From DASZIT01 sp963819695 (lineage in GTDB: Bacteria; Actinomycetota; Acidimicrobiia; Acidimicrobiales; RAAP-2), in assembly GCA_963819695.1 (NCBI GenBank), contig CAWFXD010000001.1:1922001-1986000 (forward strand): a stretch of 64,000 nucleotides of DNA, read 5' to 3'. Both the position numbers and the translations under genes were made by a program. A model generated the notes under the pieces. That model was given only the letters and a program-made list of their open reading frames with translations. It was not told the origin of the DNA and searched no databases. Below, in pieces: positions 9,108-17,280 of the stretch. The first letter of the stretch is position 1, and every line of letters begins with the position of its first letter.

Positions 9108-9460
9108 GCAAACGCAATCTTCCCGGCCAACAGGTCGTCGCGGCCGTCCGGCGCCGGCAACGCCAGTTCGAGGGAGGCCTCGATACCGTCGGTCACGAAC
9201 TAGAACGTCGCCCCTCCGTCCATGGCGATCGTCGGTTGCGGATGGTGGCTGAGCACGAAGACGGGGTGGTGGAACGCCGGGTTGTCCCCCCATCGACCAT
9301 TCCAGTCCGCGCTCCCCCACTCGACACGGACCCGGCCGAACACGATCTGGCCCCTGATGGTGGCGCCGATGCCGATATCTCCCGGCGGCAGCCGGGGCTG
9401 GACCTCGAACCCATCGTAATTTCCTTGCGAATCGCACATTTGTCTTGTGCGCACGCACAT
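9108..9460 (-). pseudogene. Dihydrofolate-reductase-family (RibD C-terminal) remnant
   Basis: On the minus strand the translation contains GATIRGQIVFG, WGDNPAFHHPVFVLSHHP and TIAMDGGATF, followed by an in-frame TAG at 9200-9202, and then FVTDGIEASLELA continues in the same frame. This pattern (GDNPPFHTPVFVLTHHPR ... MEGGTTFHFVTDGI) is characteristic of the small DHFR/RibD-like family of Actinobacteria. The N-terminal half of a normal protein is missing, and the stop sits where a His is usual, so this is a decayed gene. It fills the space between the transglycosylase and the DeoR gene, where no intact gene is present. Confidence 0.75.
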
Positions 9461-9474
9461 ACTAGGTGTACATT
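9445..9474 (+). promoter_or_regulatory. Candidate leaderless promoter of the DeoR gene, with palindrome
   Basis: TTGTGC (9445-9450) and TACATT (9469-9474) are separated by 18 nt. The -10 box ends only 6 nt before the ATG at 9481, so the mRNA would be leaderless or nearly so, which is common in Actinobacteria. GTGCGCAC (9447-9454) is an 8-bp palindrome overlapping the -35 and could be an autoregulatory operator. Confidence 0.45.
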
Positions 9475-9480
9475 AGGGCA

Positions 9481-10237
9481 ATGGACGCCAATGAGCGGTT
9501 GGGTGCGCTGGTGGAATTGTTGCAACGGGACGGGCGGGTCGAGGTGGTCAACCTGGCGGAGACGTTCGGCACCGCGGAGATGACCATTCGCCGCGACCTC
9601 GACCGCATCGTGGCGATGGGAATGGCACGCCGGGTACGGGGTGGGCGCGATCAGCCAGCTGATGCGTGGCGAGGAACTGCCCTTTGCTATGCGGGCCATC
9701 GAACGCACCGAAGCCAAGGCCCGGATCGGCGCGGCAGTGGCGGGAGTGCTGCGCGATGGCGAAGCCGTATTGCTGGACAGCGGCTCGACGGCGATCAAGG
9801 TGGCCCAGGCGCTGGGTGACCGGAGGTTGACGGTCATGCCGATGTCGCTCCACATCTCCCAGGAGCTGTCGGCCAGCGATTCGGTGCGGATGTTGATGCC
9901 AGGGGGCGAGATCCGTGCCGGGGAGCTCGCCATGGTCGGTCCCCTCGCCCTGGCCAGTATCAGCGCCCTCCGGTTCGACACGGTGGTGCTGGGATGTTGC
10001 GGCCTGTCCGACGGACGGGTCACTGCTCACGATCTCGGCGACGCCGCCGTCAAGCAGGCCATGCTCGGAGCGTCGGCTCGGGTGATTCTCGCCGCCGACA
10101 GCTCCAAATTTCGACAGACGGCGATGGCCGTGGTGTGTGACGCCGCTTCGATCGACATGTTGGTCACCGACACCGACGCACCGGCCGACGACATGGACGG
10201 GTTGCGAGCCGCCGGCATCGAAGTCCTGTGTGTTTGA
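9481..10237 (+). pseudogene. DeoR family transcriptional regulator, frameshifted
   Basis: The N-terminal DeoR helix-turn-helix (residues about 5-56, with VNLAETFGTAEMTIRRDLD) is in one frame. The rest of the protein is in the next frame and carries the DeoR sugar-phosphate-sensor domain (LDSGSTAIKVAQAL, GGEIRAGELAMVGP, AADSSKFRQTAMAVV). Removing one G from the GGG at 9643-9645 restores RRVRGGAISQL and a protein of about 250 residues. DeoR proteins repress sugar or nucleoside catabolic genes and respond to phosphorylated intermediates. The gene overlaps the following MFS transporter, so the regulator and transporter form a unit. It is either truly broken or the result of a homopolymer error. 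Confidence 0.88.
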
Positions 10238-11438
10238 GGTGGCTGTTGCCGCCGCACCGCCCAGCCGAGCCGTTATCGACCGGGGATCCCGGGCGGCCAC
10301 CGTGGCGGTGTTCTTCACCCACGGTCTGTTATTCGCCTCATGGACCGCTCACATCCCCCTCATCAAAGACCATCTGGACCTGACCGACGGTGCCCTGGGC
10401 ATGGCGCTGCTGGGTGCGCCTCTGGGATCGGTGTCCGCCATGCTGGTCTCGGCGCGTCTCCTGCGCAGGTTTGGCAGCAAGACCATGGTGCGAGCCTGTC
10501 TGCTCGGTTACTGCGCCGCCGGGCCACTGGTCGGACTGGTCGGCTCCCTTCCCGAGCTGTTCGCGGCCCTCTTCCTCTGGGGAGCGTTCCAAGGCGCCCT
10601 CGATGTGTCCATGAACACCCAGGCGGTTGTCGTGGAGCAGGTGCGGGGACGCCCGCTGATGTCCGGATTCCACGGCTGTTGGAGCATCGGCACCTTCGCC
10701 GGCGCCGGCATCGGCGCCCTCGGCGTTGCCGTGGGATTGTCTCTCACCAGCCAACAGGTGGTGCTCGGCCTACCGGCACTGATGGTTGCCGGGTGGCTGA
10801 CCACCAGGATGCTCCCCGACGCGGCCCTGCCTCCTTCCGTCGGTGCCGTCGAGCACCGGCTACGCCGGCTGTCGCGGCCGGTCCTCGTCCTCGGGGCCAT
10901 CGCCTTTGCCTCCATGCTCTGCGAGGGAGCCAGTGCTGACTGGGCGTCGGTCTACCTGCGTGGCCCGCTGCACACCAGCCCGGCCATCGCCGGACTCGGC
11001 TACGCCGCCTTCTCCTTCACCATGGTGGTGGTGCGGCTGTCGGGCAACCGGCTGCTGATGCGCTTCCGGCCGGGATCGGTACTGCCGGCCCTGGCCGCCA
11101 TCGCCACCGTTGGATTTTGCGCCGGACTGCTCGGCAACCGCGGGGTGGCGGGCATCGCCGGGTTCGCCTGCCTGGGCATCGGGCTCGCCCTGATCGTCCC
11201 GACGGTCTTCAGCGCCGCCGGTCGCCTGCCCGGGCTGAGCCCGGGGACCGCCATTGCCACCGTCTCTGCCTGCGGCTGGCTCGGCTTCGTGTGCGGGCCT
11301 CCCCTCATCGGGCAGCTTGCGTCCGTCACCTCGCTTTCCCTCGCCCTCGGAGTCATACCCCTGCTCACCACCGGGATCTTCCTCGCTACCGCTCTCAGCC
11401 CGGCACTTCGGAACCCCGGGACCGGCCGGCAATCATGA
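10230..11438 (+). CDS. MFS transporter, FucP/YbjJ-like
   Basis: About 402 residues with roughly twelve hydrophobic segments. It starts at a GTG at 10230 or 10239, overlapping or abutting the DeoR stop; further upstream the frame only shadows DeoR. The pattern FFTHGLLFASWTAHIPLIKDHLDL near the start and FQGALDVSMNTQAVVVE resemble the sugar-type MFS group of E. coli YbjJ and FucP. The substrate is unknown; a sugar or sugar derivative fits the DeoR neighbour. It overlaps the following HAD gene by 4 nt (ATGA), so regulator, transporter and phosphatase-like enzyme probably form one operon. Confidence 0.88.
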   Translation: MFEVAVAAAPPSRAVIDRGSRAATVAVFFTHGLLFASWTAHIPLIKDHLDLTDGALGMALLGAPLGSVSAMLVSARLLRRFGSKTMVRACLLGYCAAGPLVGLVGSLPELFAALFLWGAFQGALDVSMNTQAVVVEQVRGRPLMSGFHGCWSIGTFAGAGIGALGVAVGLSLTSQQVVLGLPALMVAGWLTTRMLPDAALPPSVGAVEHRLRRLSRPVLVLGAIAFASMLCEGASADWASVYLRGPLHTSPAIAGLGYAAFSFTMVVVRLSGNRLLMRFRPGSVLPALAAIATVGFCAGLLGNRGVAGIAGFACLGIGLALIVPTVFSAAGRLPGLSPGTAIATVSACGWLGFVCGPPLIGQLASVTSLSLALGVIPLLTTGIFLATALSPALRNPGTGRQS

Positions 11439-12073
11439 TCACCCACCTGTTGGTCGACTACGGCGAGGTCATGAGCCAGCCGCAGCCTGCCAGCGTGCTC
11501 CCTGACCTTGCCCAACTCAGTGGTCTTCCCACCGCCGAGATGAGACGTCGGTACTGGCACTACCGGCCCGACTACGACCGCGGCCAGACGTCGGAGGACT
11601 ATTGGTCGACTGTCCTGCGGCGGTCGTTGGCTCCCGACGAGCCGCTGCTCCAGGCCCTCGTCGCCATCGATATCGGAGGCTGGCTCCACCTCAACGCCCC
11701 GACCCTCCGGATCCTGGCCGATGCCGCCCGGCGGGGCACCCATCTCGCCCTACTCTCCAATGCCCCGCATCCCCAGGCGGACGCGATGGACCGCTTCGGC
11801 TGGGCCCGCCTCTTCGCCCACCGCCTCTACAGCTGTCGCCTCGGCATCGCCAAACCCGAGCCGTCGATCTTCGAACGCGCGCTCGACATCATCGGCGCCG
11901 TCCCCGAACAGACCCTCTTCATCGACGACCGGGCGTCGAACACCCAGGCGGCCGCCCGACTCGGATTGCGAACCCACACCTTCTCGACTCCCGCCGACTT
12001 GGCCCGCAACATGGAAGACCACTGCCTCTCCCCGCAACAGGAGGCCACCGGCCGACCTTCGCTCAGTTGTTGA
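11435..12073 (+). CDS. HAD family hydrolase
   Basis: 212 residues; the ATG overlaps the transporter stop by 4 nt. It begins with LLVDYGEVMS, a HAD motif I in which the second Asp of DxD is replaced (DYG), as in the epoxide-hydrolase-N-terminal/phosphatase-like HAD subgroup. Motif II is in LALLSNAP, motif III is Lys in GIAKPEPSIF, and motif IV is in TLFIDDRASN. The nucleophile Asp9, the Lys and the acidic pair are present, so activity is plausible. The reaction is probably dephosphorylation or dehalogenation of a small molecule; the DeoR-MFS context suggests a sugar phosphate. Its 3' end overlaps the convergent AIM24 gene by 11 nt. Confidence 0.87.
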   Translation: MITHLLVDYGEVMSQPQPASVLPDLAQLSGLPTAEMRRRYWHYRPDYDRGQTSEDYWSTVLRRSLAPDEPLLQALVAIDIGGWLHLNAPTLRILADAARRGTHLALLSNAPHPQADAMDRFGWARLFAHRLYSCRLGIAKPEPSIFERALDIIGAVPEQTLFIDDRASNTQAAARLGLRTHTFSTPADLARNMEDHCLSPQQEATGRPSLSC

Positions 12074-12878
12074 GGATTCCCCCCAGAATCGACCCCCCGG
12101 TGCTGCGGGAATTCTCGTTCTCGGGGAGGTAGGGCACGATGGCGTGCGCGAGCTGGGAGATCGGCATGGTTTGGAGCCAGACCATCCCGGGCCCGGTGAG
12201 GGAGGCGAGGAACAGCGAGTCAGCGCCGAACAACATGTTCTTCACGCCCTTCACCATCTTGATCTCGAAGGCCATTCCGGCATCGAACAGCCCGACGTGC
12301 CCCGGGATCACCCGGAGGTTCTCGCCCGGGGCCAGGTGGTATTCGACCAACTCCCCGGAGAGTGCGATCCAGCTTGTGCCTTGGCCGGTCACCCGCTGGA
12401 GGATGAACCCGCTCCCTCCGAAGATCCCAGCGCCGAGCTTCTGCTGGAACCCGATTGAAAGGTTCACCCCCGAGGTCGCGGCCAGGAACCCGTGACGGTG
12501 GACCAGGTATTCGCGGTCGGGGGCGATGGCCACGGGCCGGATCTCACCCGGCAGCTTGGCAGCAAAGGAAACCGTTCCCGGCCCCCCCTCCGCCTGGTAC
12601 TCGGTCAGAAACAGGCCTCCGCCGGCCACCGTCCGCTTGAGGGCGCCGAGCATGCCCTTGGAGCCAGCCCCGGCGGTCGAGGTCGACAACTGGATCGAGG
12701 ACGTCATCCACGAGAGCTCGCCGCCCGGCGAGACGATGGACTGCCCCGGGTTGAGGTCGACCTGGAGGACCGGCATCACGGTGCCGACCACTCGATGGGT
12801 AATCCCGGACGCGGCGTCGACGGCGTTCGGGTCGTCGGGCGAAGGCGGGGGCCCCGGGGGTGGCGGCAGATTCGACAT
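12063..12878 (-). CDS. AIM24 family protein
   Basis: 271 residues from the ATG at 12878, which follows AGGAGCTCCC on the minus strand. The longer upstream reading is rejected. After a Pro-rich N-terminus the protein has the beta-rich AIM24 pattern: QSIVSPGGELSWMTSSI, GGGLFLTEYQA, FLAATSGVNL, GSGFILQRVTGQG, and ALSGELVEYHLAPGE. AIM24-type proteins fold like TRAP tryptophan-binding proteins. Their bacterial role is not established; the yeast protein is mitochondrial. It stands alone on the minus strand, convergent with the HAD gene. Confidence 0.87.
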   Translation of the reverse strand: MSNLPPPPGPPPSPDDPNAVDAASGITHRVVGTVMPVLQVDLNPGQSIVSPGGELSWMTSSIQLSTSTAGAGSKGMLGALKRTVAGGGLFLTEYQAEGGPGTVSFAAKLPGEIRPVAIAPDREYLVHRHGFLAATSGVNLSIGFQQKLGAGIFGGSGFILQRVTGQGTSWIALSGELVEYHLAPGENLRVIPGHVGLFDAGMAFEIKMVKGVKNMLFGADSLFLASLTGPGMVWLQTMPISQLAHAIVPYLPENENSRSTGGSILGGILNN

Positions 12879-13051
12879 GGGAGCTCCTTGGATCGTTAAC
12901 TGGCCGGCAGTCTGGCCTGGGCGATGTGCTGTTGCAATGACGGGTGAGCGGGTTGCTGTCAGACGTGCCCGTCGACTCGAATCGCTTGCACGATCCATTC
13001 CAAGCGGGCGCAGCTGCACTTCGTTGGTGAAGCTAGCTGCCGGTCGAGGGG

Positions 13052-14299
13052 ATGTCCACACATCCCGCCGAACGGTTGTCGCCTCTACCATGGGCCGAGC
13101 CGAGCCGATCTTCGCAAGCCAAGAAAGCGATTGATGTGACCGATTCCGCCCTCGAGAAGGTCAAGTTTCGGACGATCGCGCGGGAATGGGGCCGGATCGG
13201 CGTCATCGGGTTCGGTGGTCCACCGGCCCACATTGCGCTGCTCCGGGATCTTTGCGTCCAACGACGAGGCTGGATCTCGGCGCGCGAATTCGAAGACAGC
13301 ATCGCGGCCACCAACATCCTCCCCGGGCCGGCGTCAACCCAGCTGGCCATCTTCTGCGCCTGGCGACTCCGAGGGCGCCGCGGGGCGCTGGTGGGCGGTG
13401 TCTCTTTCATCGTGCCCGGTTTGGTCCTCATCCTCGGGCTCTCGGCGCTGTTTCTCTCCTCTCACCCACCGCTCTGGGCGCAGGGGGCAGCGGCGGGATC
13501 GGGCGCCGCGGTACCCGCCGTCGCGCTGCAGGCGGCGCTGGGACTCATGCCCACCAGTTGGCGCCGGTCCGAGGATCGCAGTGGGAGGGTGCGGTGGCTG
13601 GGCTTCCTCCTGGCCGGAGGGTTTTCCGCCGCGCTTCTGGGGTCCTACCTGGTCGTGGTCCTCCTGGTCTGCGGCCTGATCGAGGTCGGCGTTCGTGCCG
13701 GGACCGGAAATGGGCCGAACCATCGAGCCATGGCCCTGTTTCCGGCGGCGGTAGCTCCTGTAGCCGTTGGCGGCTTGGCCGCACTGGCTTGGGTGGCCTT
13801 CAAGGTCGGAGCGCTTTCCTATGGAGGCGGGTTTGTCATCATCCCGCTCATGCAGCACGACGCGGTGGTCACCTATCACTGGATGACCAGCGCCCAGTTC
13901 CTGAACGCCGTCGCGCTCGGGCAGGTCACCCCGGGTCCTGTCGTCCAGACCGTGGCGGTTGTCGGCTACGCGGCCGCCGGAGTCGGCGGAGGTCTCCTCG
14001 CCGCGCTCATTGCCTTTGCCCCTTCGTTTGCCTTCATCCTCGGAGGCGCCTCGCACTTCGACCGGCTCCGGACAAACTCCCGGGTCCAGGCCTTCCTCTC
14101 CGGTGCCGGTGCGGCAACCATCGGCGCGATCGCCGGTGCCGCCATCCCCCTCGGCCTCGCCCTTGCCCACCTCTGGCAGATAGCCATCCTGGGCCTGGCC
14201 GCCGTTTGGCTCCTGGGCCTGCGCCGAGGGGTGGTCATCGCCCTGCTGGGCGCAGGTGGGCTCGGCGTCATCGCGGTGATGTCCGGTGCCTCGCCGTAA
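13052..14299 (+). CDS. chrA: Chromate transporter, ChrA family (two-domain form)
   Basis: Up to 415 residues. The ATG at 13052 is used; a GTG at 13136 would remove 28 residues with no homology and may be the true start. Two CHR repeats are present. The first has RIGVIGFGGPPAHIALL and TNILPGPASTQLAIF; the second has KVGALSYGGGFVIIPLMQ and ALGQVTPGPVVQTVAVVGY. About ten hydrophobic segments are seen. The ChrA family exports chromate, but in many genomes the substrate is unproven, so chromate resistance is a family-based guess. No ChrB regulator is next to it. Confidence 0.88.
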   Translation: MSTHPAERLSPLPWAEPSRSSQAKKAIDVTDSALEKVKFRTIAREWGRIGVIGFGGPPAHIALLRDLCVQRRGWISAREFEDSIAATNILPGPASTQLAIFCAWRLRGRRGALVGGVSFIVPGLVLILGLSALFLSSHPPLWAQGAAAGSGAAVPAVALQAALGLMPTSWRRSEDRSGRVRWLGFLLAGGFSAALLGSYLVVVLLVCGLIEVGVRAGTGNGPNHRAMALFPAAVAPVAVGGLAALAWVAFKVGALSYGGGFVIIPLMQHDAVVTYHWMTSAQFLNAVALGQVTPGPVVQTVAVVGYAAAGVGGGLLAALIAFAPSFAFILGGASHFDRLRTNSRVQAFLSGAGAATIGAIAGAAIPLGLALAHLWQIAILGLAAVWLLGLRRGVVIALLGAGGLGVIAVMSGASP

Positions 14300-14332
14300 G
14301 GCGGGGTGTTGTGTCCGCTGGGACCAGCACGG

Positions 14333-14521
14333 TCAGGCGCTGAACCCCTTTGCCGCACTTATCCGGGAGGCGAGCTCCTCAAGAGCGTCCGGCAGCTGGT
14401 CAGAGATGTACGTAGCGGCTTCGCCATCATCTCCCCCCGCATCGATGGCACGCACCAGTTGGGCCATCGCGTGGGTCAACCCCTCAGCTGCCTCTTCGAT
14501 CTGTTTTGCGTCTGCACTCAT
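14333..14521 (-). CDS. Small acidic helical protein (62 aa), unknown function
   Basis: 62 residues from an ATG at 14521 preceded by AGGAGGCC on the minus strand. That strong RBS supports a real gene despite its size. The sequence is acidic and Ala-rich (AKQIEEAAEGLTHAMAQLV) with no Cys, signal peptide or membrane segment, so it should be a soluble helical protein. It lies opposite and upstream of the methyltransferase gene. No family is recognised. Confidence 0.6.
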   Translation of the reverse strand: MSADAKQIEEAAEGLTHAMAQLVRAIDAGGDDGEAATYISDQLPDALEELASRISAAKGFSA

Positions 14522-14694
14522 GTGGAGGCCTCCTTTCTCTCCCGCCAACGGTAGTGGAATGGCGCGCCAACGTGCAGCTTGAAGGTTGTCTTCCTGGCAA
14601 TGGTGACACTCGAAAGCGACGAAGGGGCCCGGTGGCGGAGAGGCGCCGACCGCAGTCGCCGCGACACGACCCGTTTGTGTGCCACGGTTGGACG

Positions 14695-15444
14695 ATGGCG
14701 TCCTACCAACGTTTTTCGGGCTTCTACGACGCAGTGATGGACGACCCCGCACCCAGGGCCCAGCAGGTCAACGAATGGGTGTCGAGGTATCTTCCTCAGG
14801 CATCCTCCCTTCTGGAGCTGGGCTGCGGCACGGGCTCGATTCTCGCTCGCATTCCGTCGGCTCTCTCCTTGACCGGTGTGGACCTTTCGCCGGACATGCT
14901 CGCGGTGGCCCGGGAGAAAGTTCCGCGCGCTCGGTTGTTCGAGGGCGACATGAAGTCGTTCTCCCTCGCGGAAACATTCGATGTGGTTATCTGCGTGTTC
15001 GACAGCTTGAATCATCTGCTCTCATTCCGCGAGTGGGAGTCGACGTTCGATGTCGTCCATCAACATCTTGCCGACGGAGGTCTGTTCATCTTCGACGTGA
15101 ACACCTTGGGAGAGCTTCGGCGCCTGGGGGAGGAACCGCCCTGGGTCTACGACTTCGACCAGGGCGTTGCCATCATCGATGTGGCCTTCGCCGAAGACGG
15201 GATGTCGGAAGGTACCTCGCAATGGGACATCAGAATCTTTGAACACGCTGGCAATGGGCGCTACGACCTTCACCACGAGCAGATCGGCGAGCTCGCCGTC
15301 CCCCTCTCCCAGATCAAGTCCGCCCTGGATGGAAAGTACCTCCTCCTCGAGGAGACCGACGAGTGTGGAGAACCGCCCACCGACGACTCGGTCAAGGGCC
15401 ACTTCTGCTATCGCCGGGCGGGCCCTGAACCTCAACGAAGCTGA
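14695..15444 (+). CDS. Class I SAM-dependent methyltransferase
   Basis: 249 residues from the ATG at 14695 (MASYQRFSGFYDAVMDD); the frame is open upstream but without coding character. Motif I is LLELGCGTGSIL, the acidic end of strand 2 is in GVDLSPDMLAVA, and motif II/III is in DVVICVFDSLNHL. The architecture matches small-molecule or protein methyltransferases in which a C-terminal beta domain follows (WVYDFDQGVAIIDV). The substrate is unknown. It stands between the small acidic protein and a non-coding gap. Confidence 0.88.
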   Translation: MASYQRFSGFYDAVMDDPAPRAQQVNEWVSRYLPQASSLLELGCGTGSILARIPSALSLTGVDLSPDMLAVAREKVPRARLFEGDMKSFSLAETFDVVICVFDSLNHLLSFREWESTFDVVHQHLADGGLFIFDVNTLGELRRLGEEPPWVYDFDQGVAIIDVAFAEDGMSEGTSQWDIRIFEHAGNGRYDLHHEQIGELAVPLSQIKSALDGKYLLLEETDECGEPPTDDSVKGHFCYRRAGPEPQRS

Positions 15445-15879
15445 TCTCGGGTCAAGCCGCACGCCCCCGAGGCGGGTTGTTACCCCTCCACAGAGCCCTT
15501 GTTAATGACGCCGCATTTGCTGGTACTTTGGCCTTGAGTGGCACCATTGCCGCCGACCAACACCAAGGGGAAATGGCGTCAACACTCCTCTCCTCCCTAG
15601 CCACCCGGTCCTCAGACCTGTTCTGGCCACTGCCATCGTCGGATTCGTCCCCTGTTCAGGAGAGCTCGAGCACCGGCAATTCGAACAACCCCCTCCATGG
15701 CGTACTCGCCTATCTCTACAATCGAAAGGGAGTCGCCCAGGTCGCGCTGGGGAGTCGCCTGCGGCCCGTGCGGGGCCAACGGATCTGGACCAACCTGGCG
15801 CCACATCCGGCGCGTTGAGCCGACCAACCGAAGTATGCATCTACCCGACCGTTCCCCATAGGACAGGAGGTCCTTCATC
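15445..15879. other. 435-nt stretch without a supportable gene
   Basis: Several overlapping open frames occur on both strands but none has a recognised domain. The most protein-like is a minus-strand frame, 15612-15893, with WRQVGPDPLAP and LGDSLSIVEIGEYAMEG, but it has no good RBS and overlaps the aldo/keto reductase start. The right end holds the strong RBS (GGAGG) of that gene. It may contain a decayed gene. Confidence 0.4.
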
Positions 15880-16908
15880 ATGCCGGAGTACATGCCCGCG
15901 CCGGGCCGATATCAGTCGATGCAGTACCGGAGATGTGGGCGGAGCGGGATCCTCCTCCCCCTGTTGTCTCTCGGTCTATGGCACAACTTCGGTGACGACC
16001 GTCCCCTCGAGACCCAGCGCGCCATCTTGCGTCGGGCCTTCGATCTCGGTATCACCCATTTCGACCTGGCCAACAATTACGGCCCACCCTACGGAAGCGC
16101 GGAAAGGAACTTCGGCACGCTTCTCCGTACAGATTTTGGATCCTTGCGGGACGAGTTGATCATCTCCAGCAAAGCGGGGTGGGATATGTGGCCTGGGCCC
16201 TACGGCGACCATGGGTCGCGCAAGTACCTCCTGGCCAGCCTGGATCAGAGCCTGGGCCGGATGGGTCTCGACTACGTCGACATCTTCTACCACCATCGTT
16301 TCGACCCGGACACGCCCCTCGAGGAGACGCTGGGGGCGCTCGACGCCGCAGTGAGGCAGGGCAAGGCCCTCTACGTCGGCGTCTCCTCCTACTCGGATCA
16401 GCGCACCAAGGAAGCCATCGCCATCCTCCGCTCGCTCGGGACTCCGCTGCTCATCCACCAGCCGTCGTACTCCATGCTCAACCGTTGGATCGAAGAGCGA
16501 TTGCTCGATGTGCTGGGCACCGAAGGGATCGGGTGCATCGCCTTCTCCCCACTGGCACAGGGCATGCTCACTGATCGCTACCTCAACGGGATTCCGGAAG
16601 GCTCCCGGGCCTCCGAACGTGCGACGCTCTTCCCGGAGATGCTCACCGACGAGAACATGGCCCGTATACGAGCGTTGAATTCCATTGCCGAAGGTCGCGG
16701 TCAGAAGCTCTCCCAGTTGGCGCTGGCCTGGGCGCTTCGCGATCCCCGGATCACCTCCCTGGTCATCGGGGCCAGCAGTGTTGCCCAGTTGGAGGAGAAT
16801 ATCGCCGCCCTGGACAACTTGAACTTCTCGGCTGAAGAGCTCAAGCAGATCGATGAGTATGCCGTCGAGAGCGGTATCGACCTTTGGCGCGGCCCGGCGA
16901 CGAGCTGA
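15880..16908 (+). CDS. Aldo/keto reductase, YghZ/GpR-like
   Basis: 342 residues from an ATG preceded by GGAGG. The sequence fits the aldo/keto reductase barrel: LSLGLWHNFGDD, the catalytic region FDLANNYGPPYGSAERNFG with Asp-Tyr, Lys in ISSKAGWDMWPGPYG, and the His-containing VDIFYHHRFDPDTPLEE. The segment WPGPYGDHGSRKYLLASLDQ is typical of E. coli YghZ-like enzymes that reduce L-glyceraldehyde 3-phosphate and methylglyoxal with NADPH. The C-terminal cofactor loop is VIGASSVAQLEENIAAL. It appears monocistronic. Confidence 0.93.
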   Translation: MPEYMPAPGRYQSMQYRRCGRSGILLPLLSLGLWHNFGDDRPLETQRAILRRAFDLGITHFDLANNYGPPYGSAERNFGTLLRTDFGSLRDELIISSKAGWDMWPGPYGDHGSRKYLLASLDQSLGRMGLDYVDIFYHHRFDPDTPLEETLGALDAAVRQGKALYVGVSSYSDQRTKEAIAILRSLGTPLLIHQPSYSMLNRWIEERLLDVLGTEGIGCIAFSPLAQGMLTDRYLNGIPEGSRASERATLFPEMLTDENMARIRALNSIAEGRGQKLSQLALAWALRDPRITSLVIGASSVAQLEENIAALDNLNFSAEELKQIDEYAVESGIDLWRGPATS

Positions 16909-17280
16909 CCGCACGCGGGGTCGCGCGTCACTTCTTTGACGGCGGAGGTCGGGGGCACCAGTGCGCCCGCTATGTCCTGCCGGAAGCGTCGCGACCGGAT
17001 CCTGCCGAAGAGCGACCGACGGATATCGACGTTGAGCTGCGCAAAATTGGTGGGCCGTACAGGACTCGAACCTGTGAACCCTTGCGCGTCATGCACTATT
17101 TGAAGAGTCGCCAGGATTCACCAAAGTTGGCATTCGTACGGTGACCAGGAATAATCCGTTCATCTTGGTTCGTGGACATTCGCCGAACTGCGCTCACCGA
17201 CGCGCGTTAAGACGCGCGGTGATTCCGCGACAGAAGATGCGGGCATTCCCGCGGTGCCATGCAGTCCTACCAGCCCAACC
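16909..17280. other. Gene-free stretch carrying the truncated tRNA-Val copy
   Basis: 372 nt between the aldo/keto reductase and the hybrid kinase, both of which end here. It contains the 48-nt partial tRNA (17048-17095) and, after it, sequence with short GC-rich inverted segments (GCGCGTTAAGACGCGC at 17202-17217, stem GCGCGT/ACGCGC) that could act as a terminator. No coding signal is seen. Confidence 0.5.
17048..17095 (-). repeat. 48-nt copy of the 3' half of tRNA-Val (candidate attachment site)
   Basis: The segment matches 20691-20738, the 3' half of the intact tRNA-Val including the encoded CCA, with one mismatch (17078 A versus 20721 C). Both copies have the same orientation. The match stops in the anticodon loop, and the 5' half is absent here. 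This is the geometry left by site-specific integration into a tRNA 3' end; the interval between copies is 3.6 kb. Confidence 0.75.

Noticed and set aside
17202..17217. Inverted GC-rich stem as a definite terminator
   Set aside because: There is no T-run and stems of this kind arise by chance in GC-rich DNA; it is only mentioned within the gap entry.
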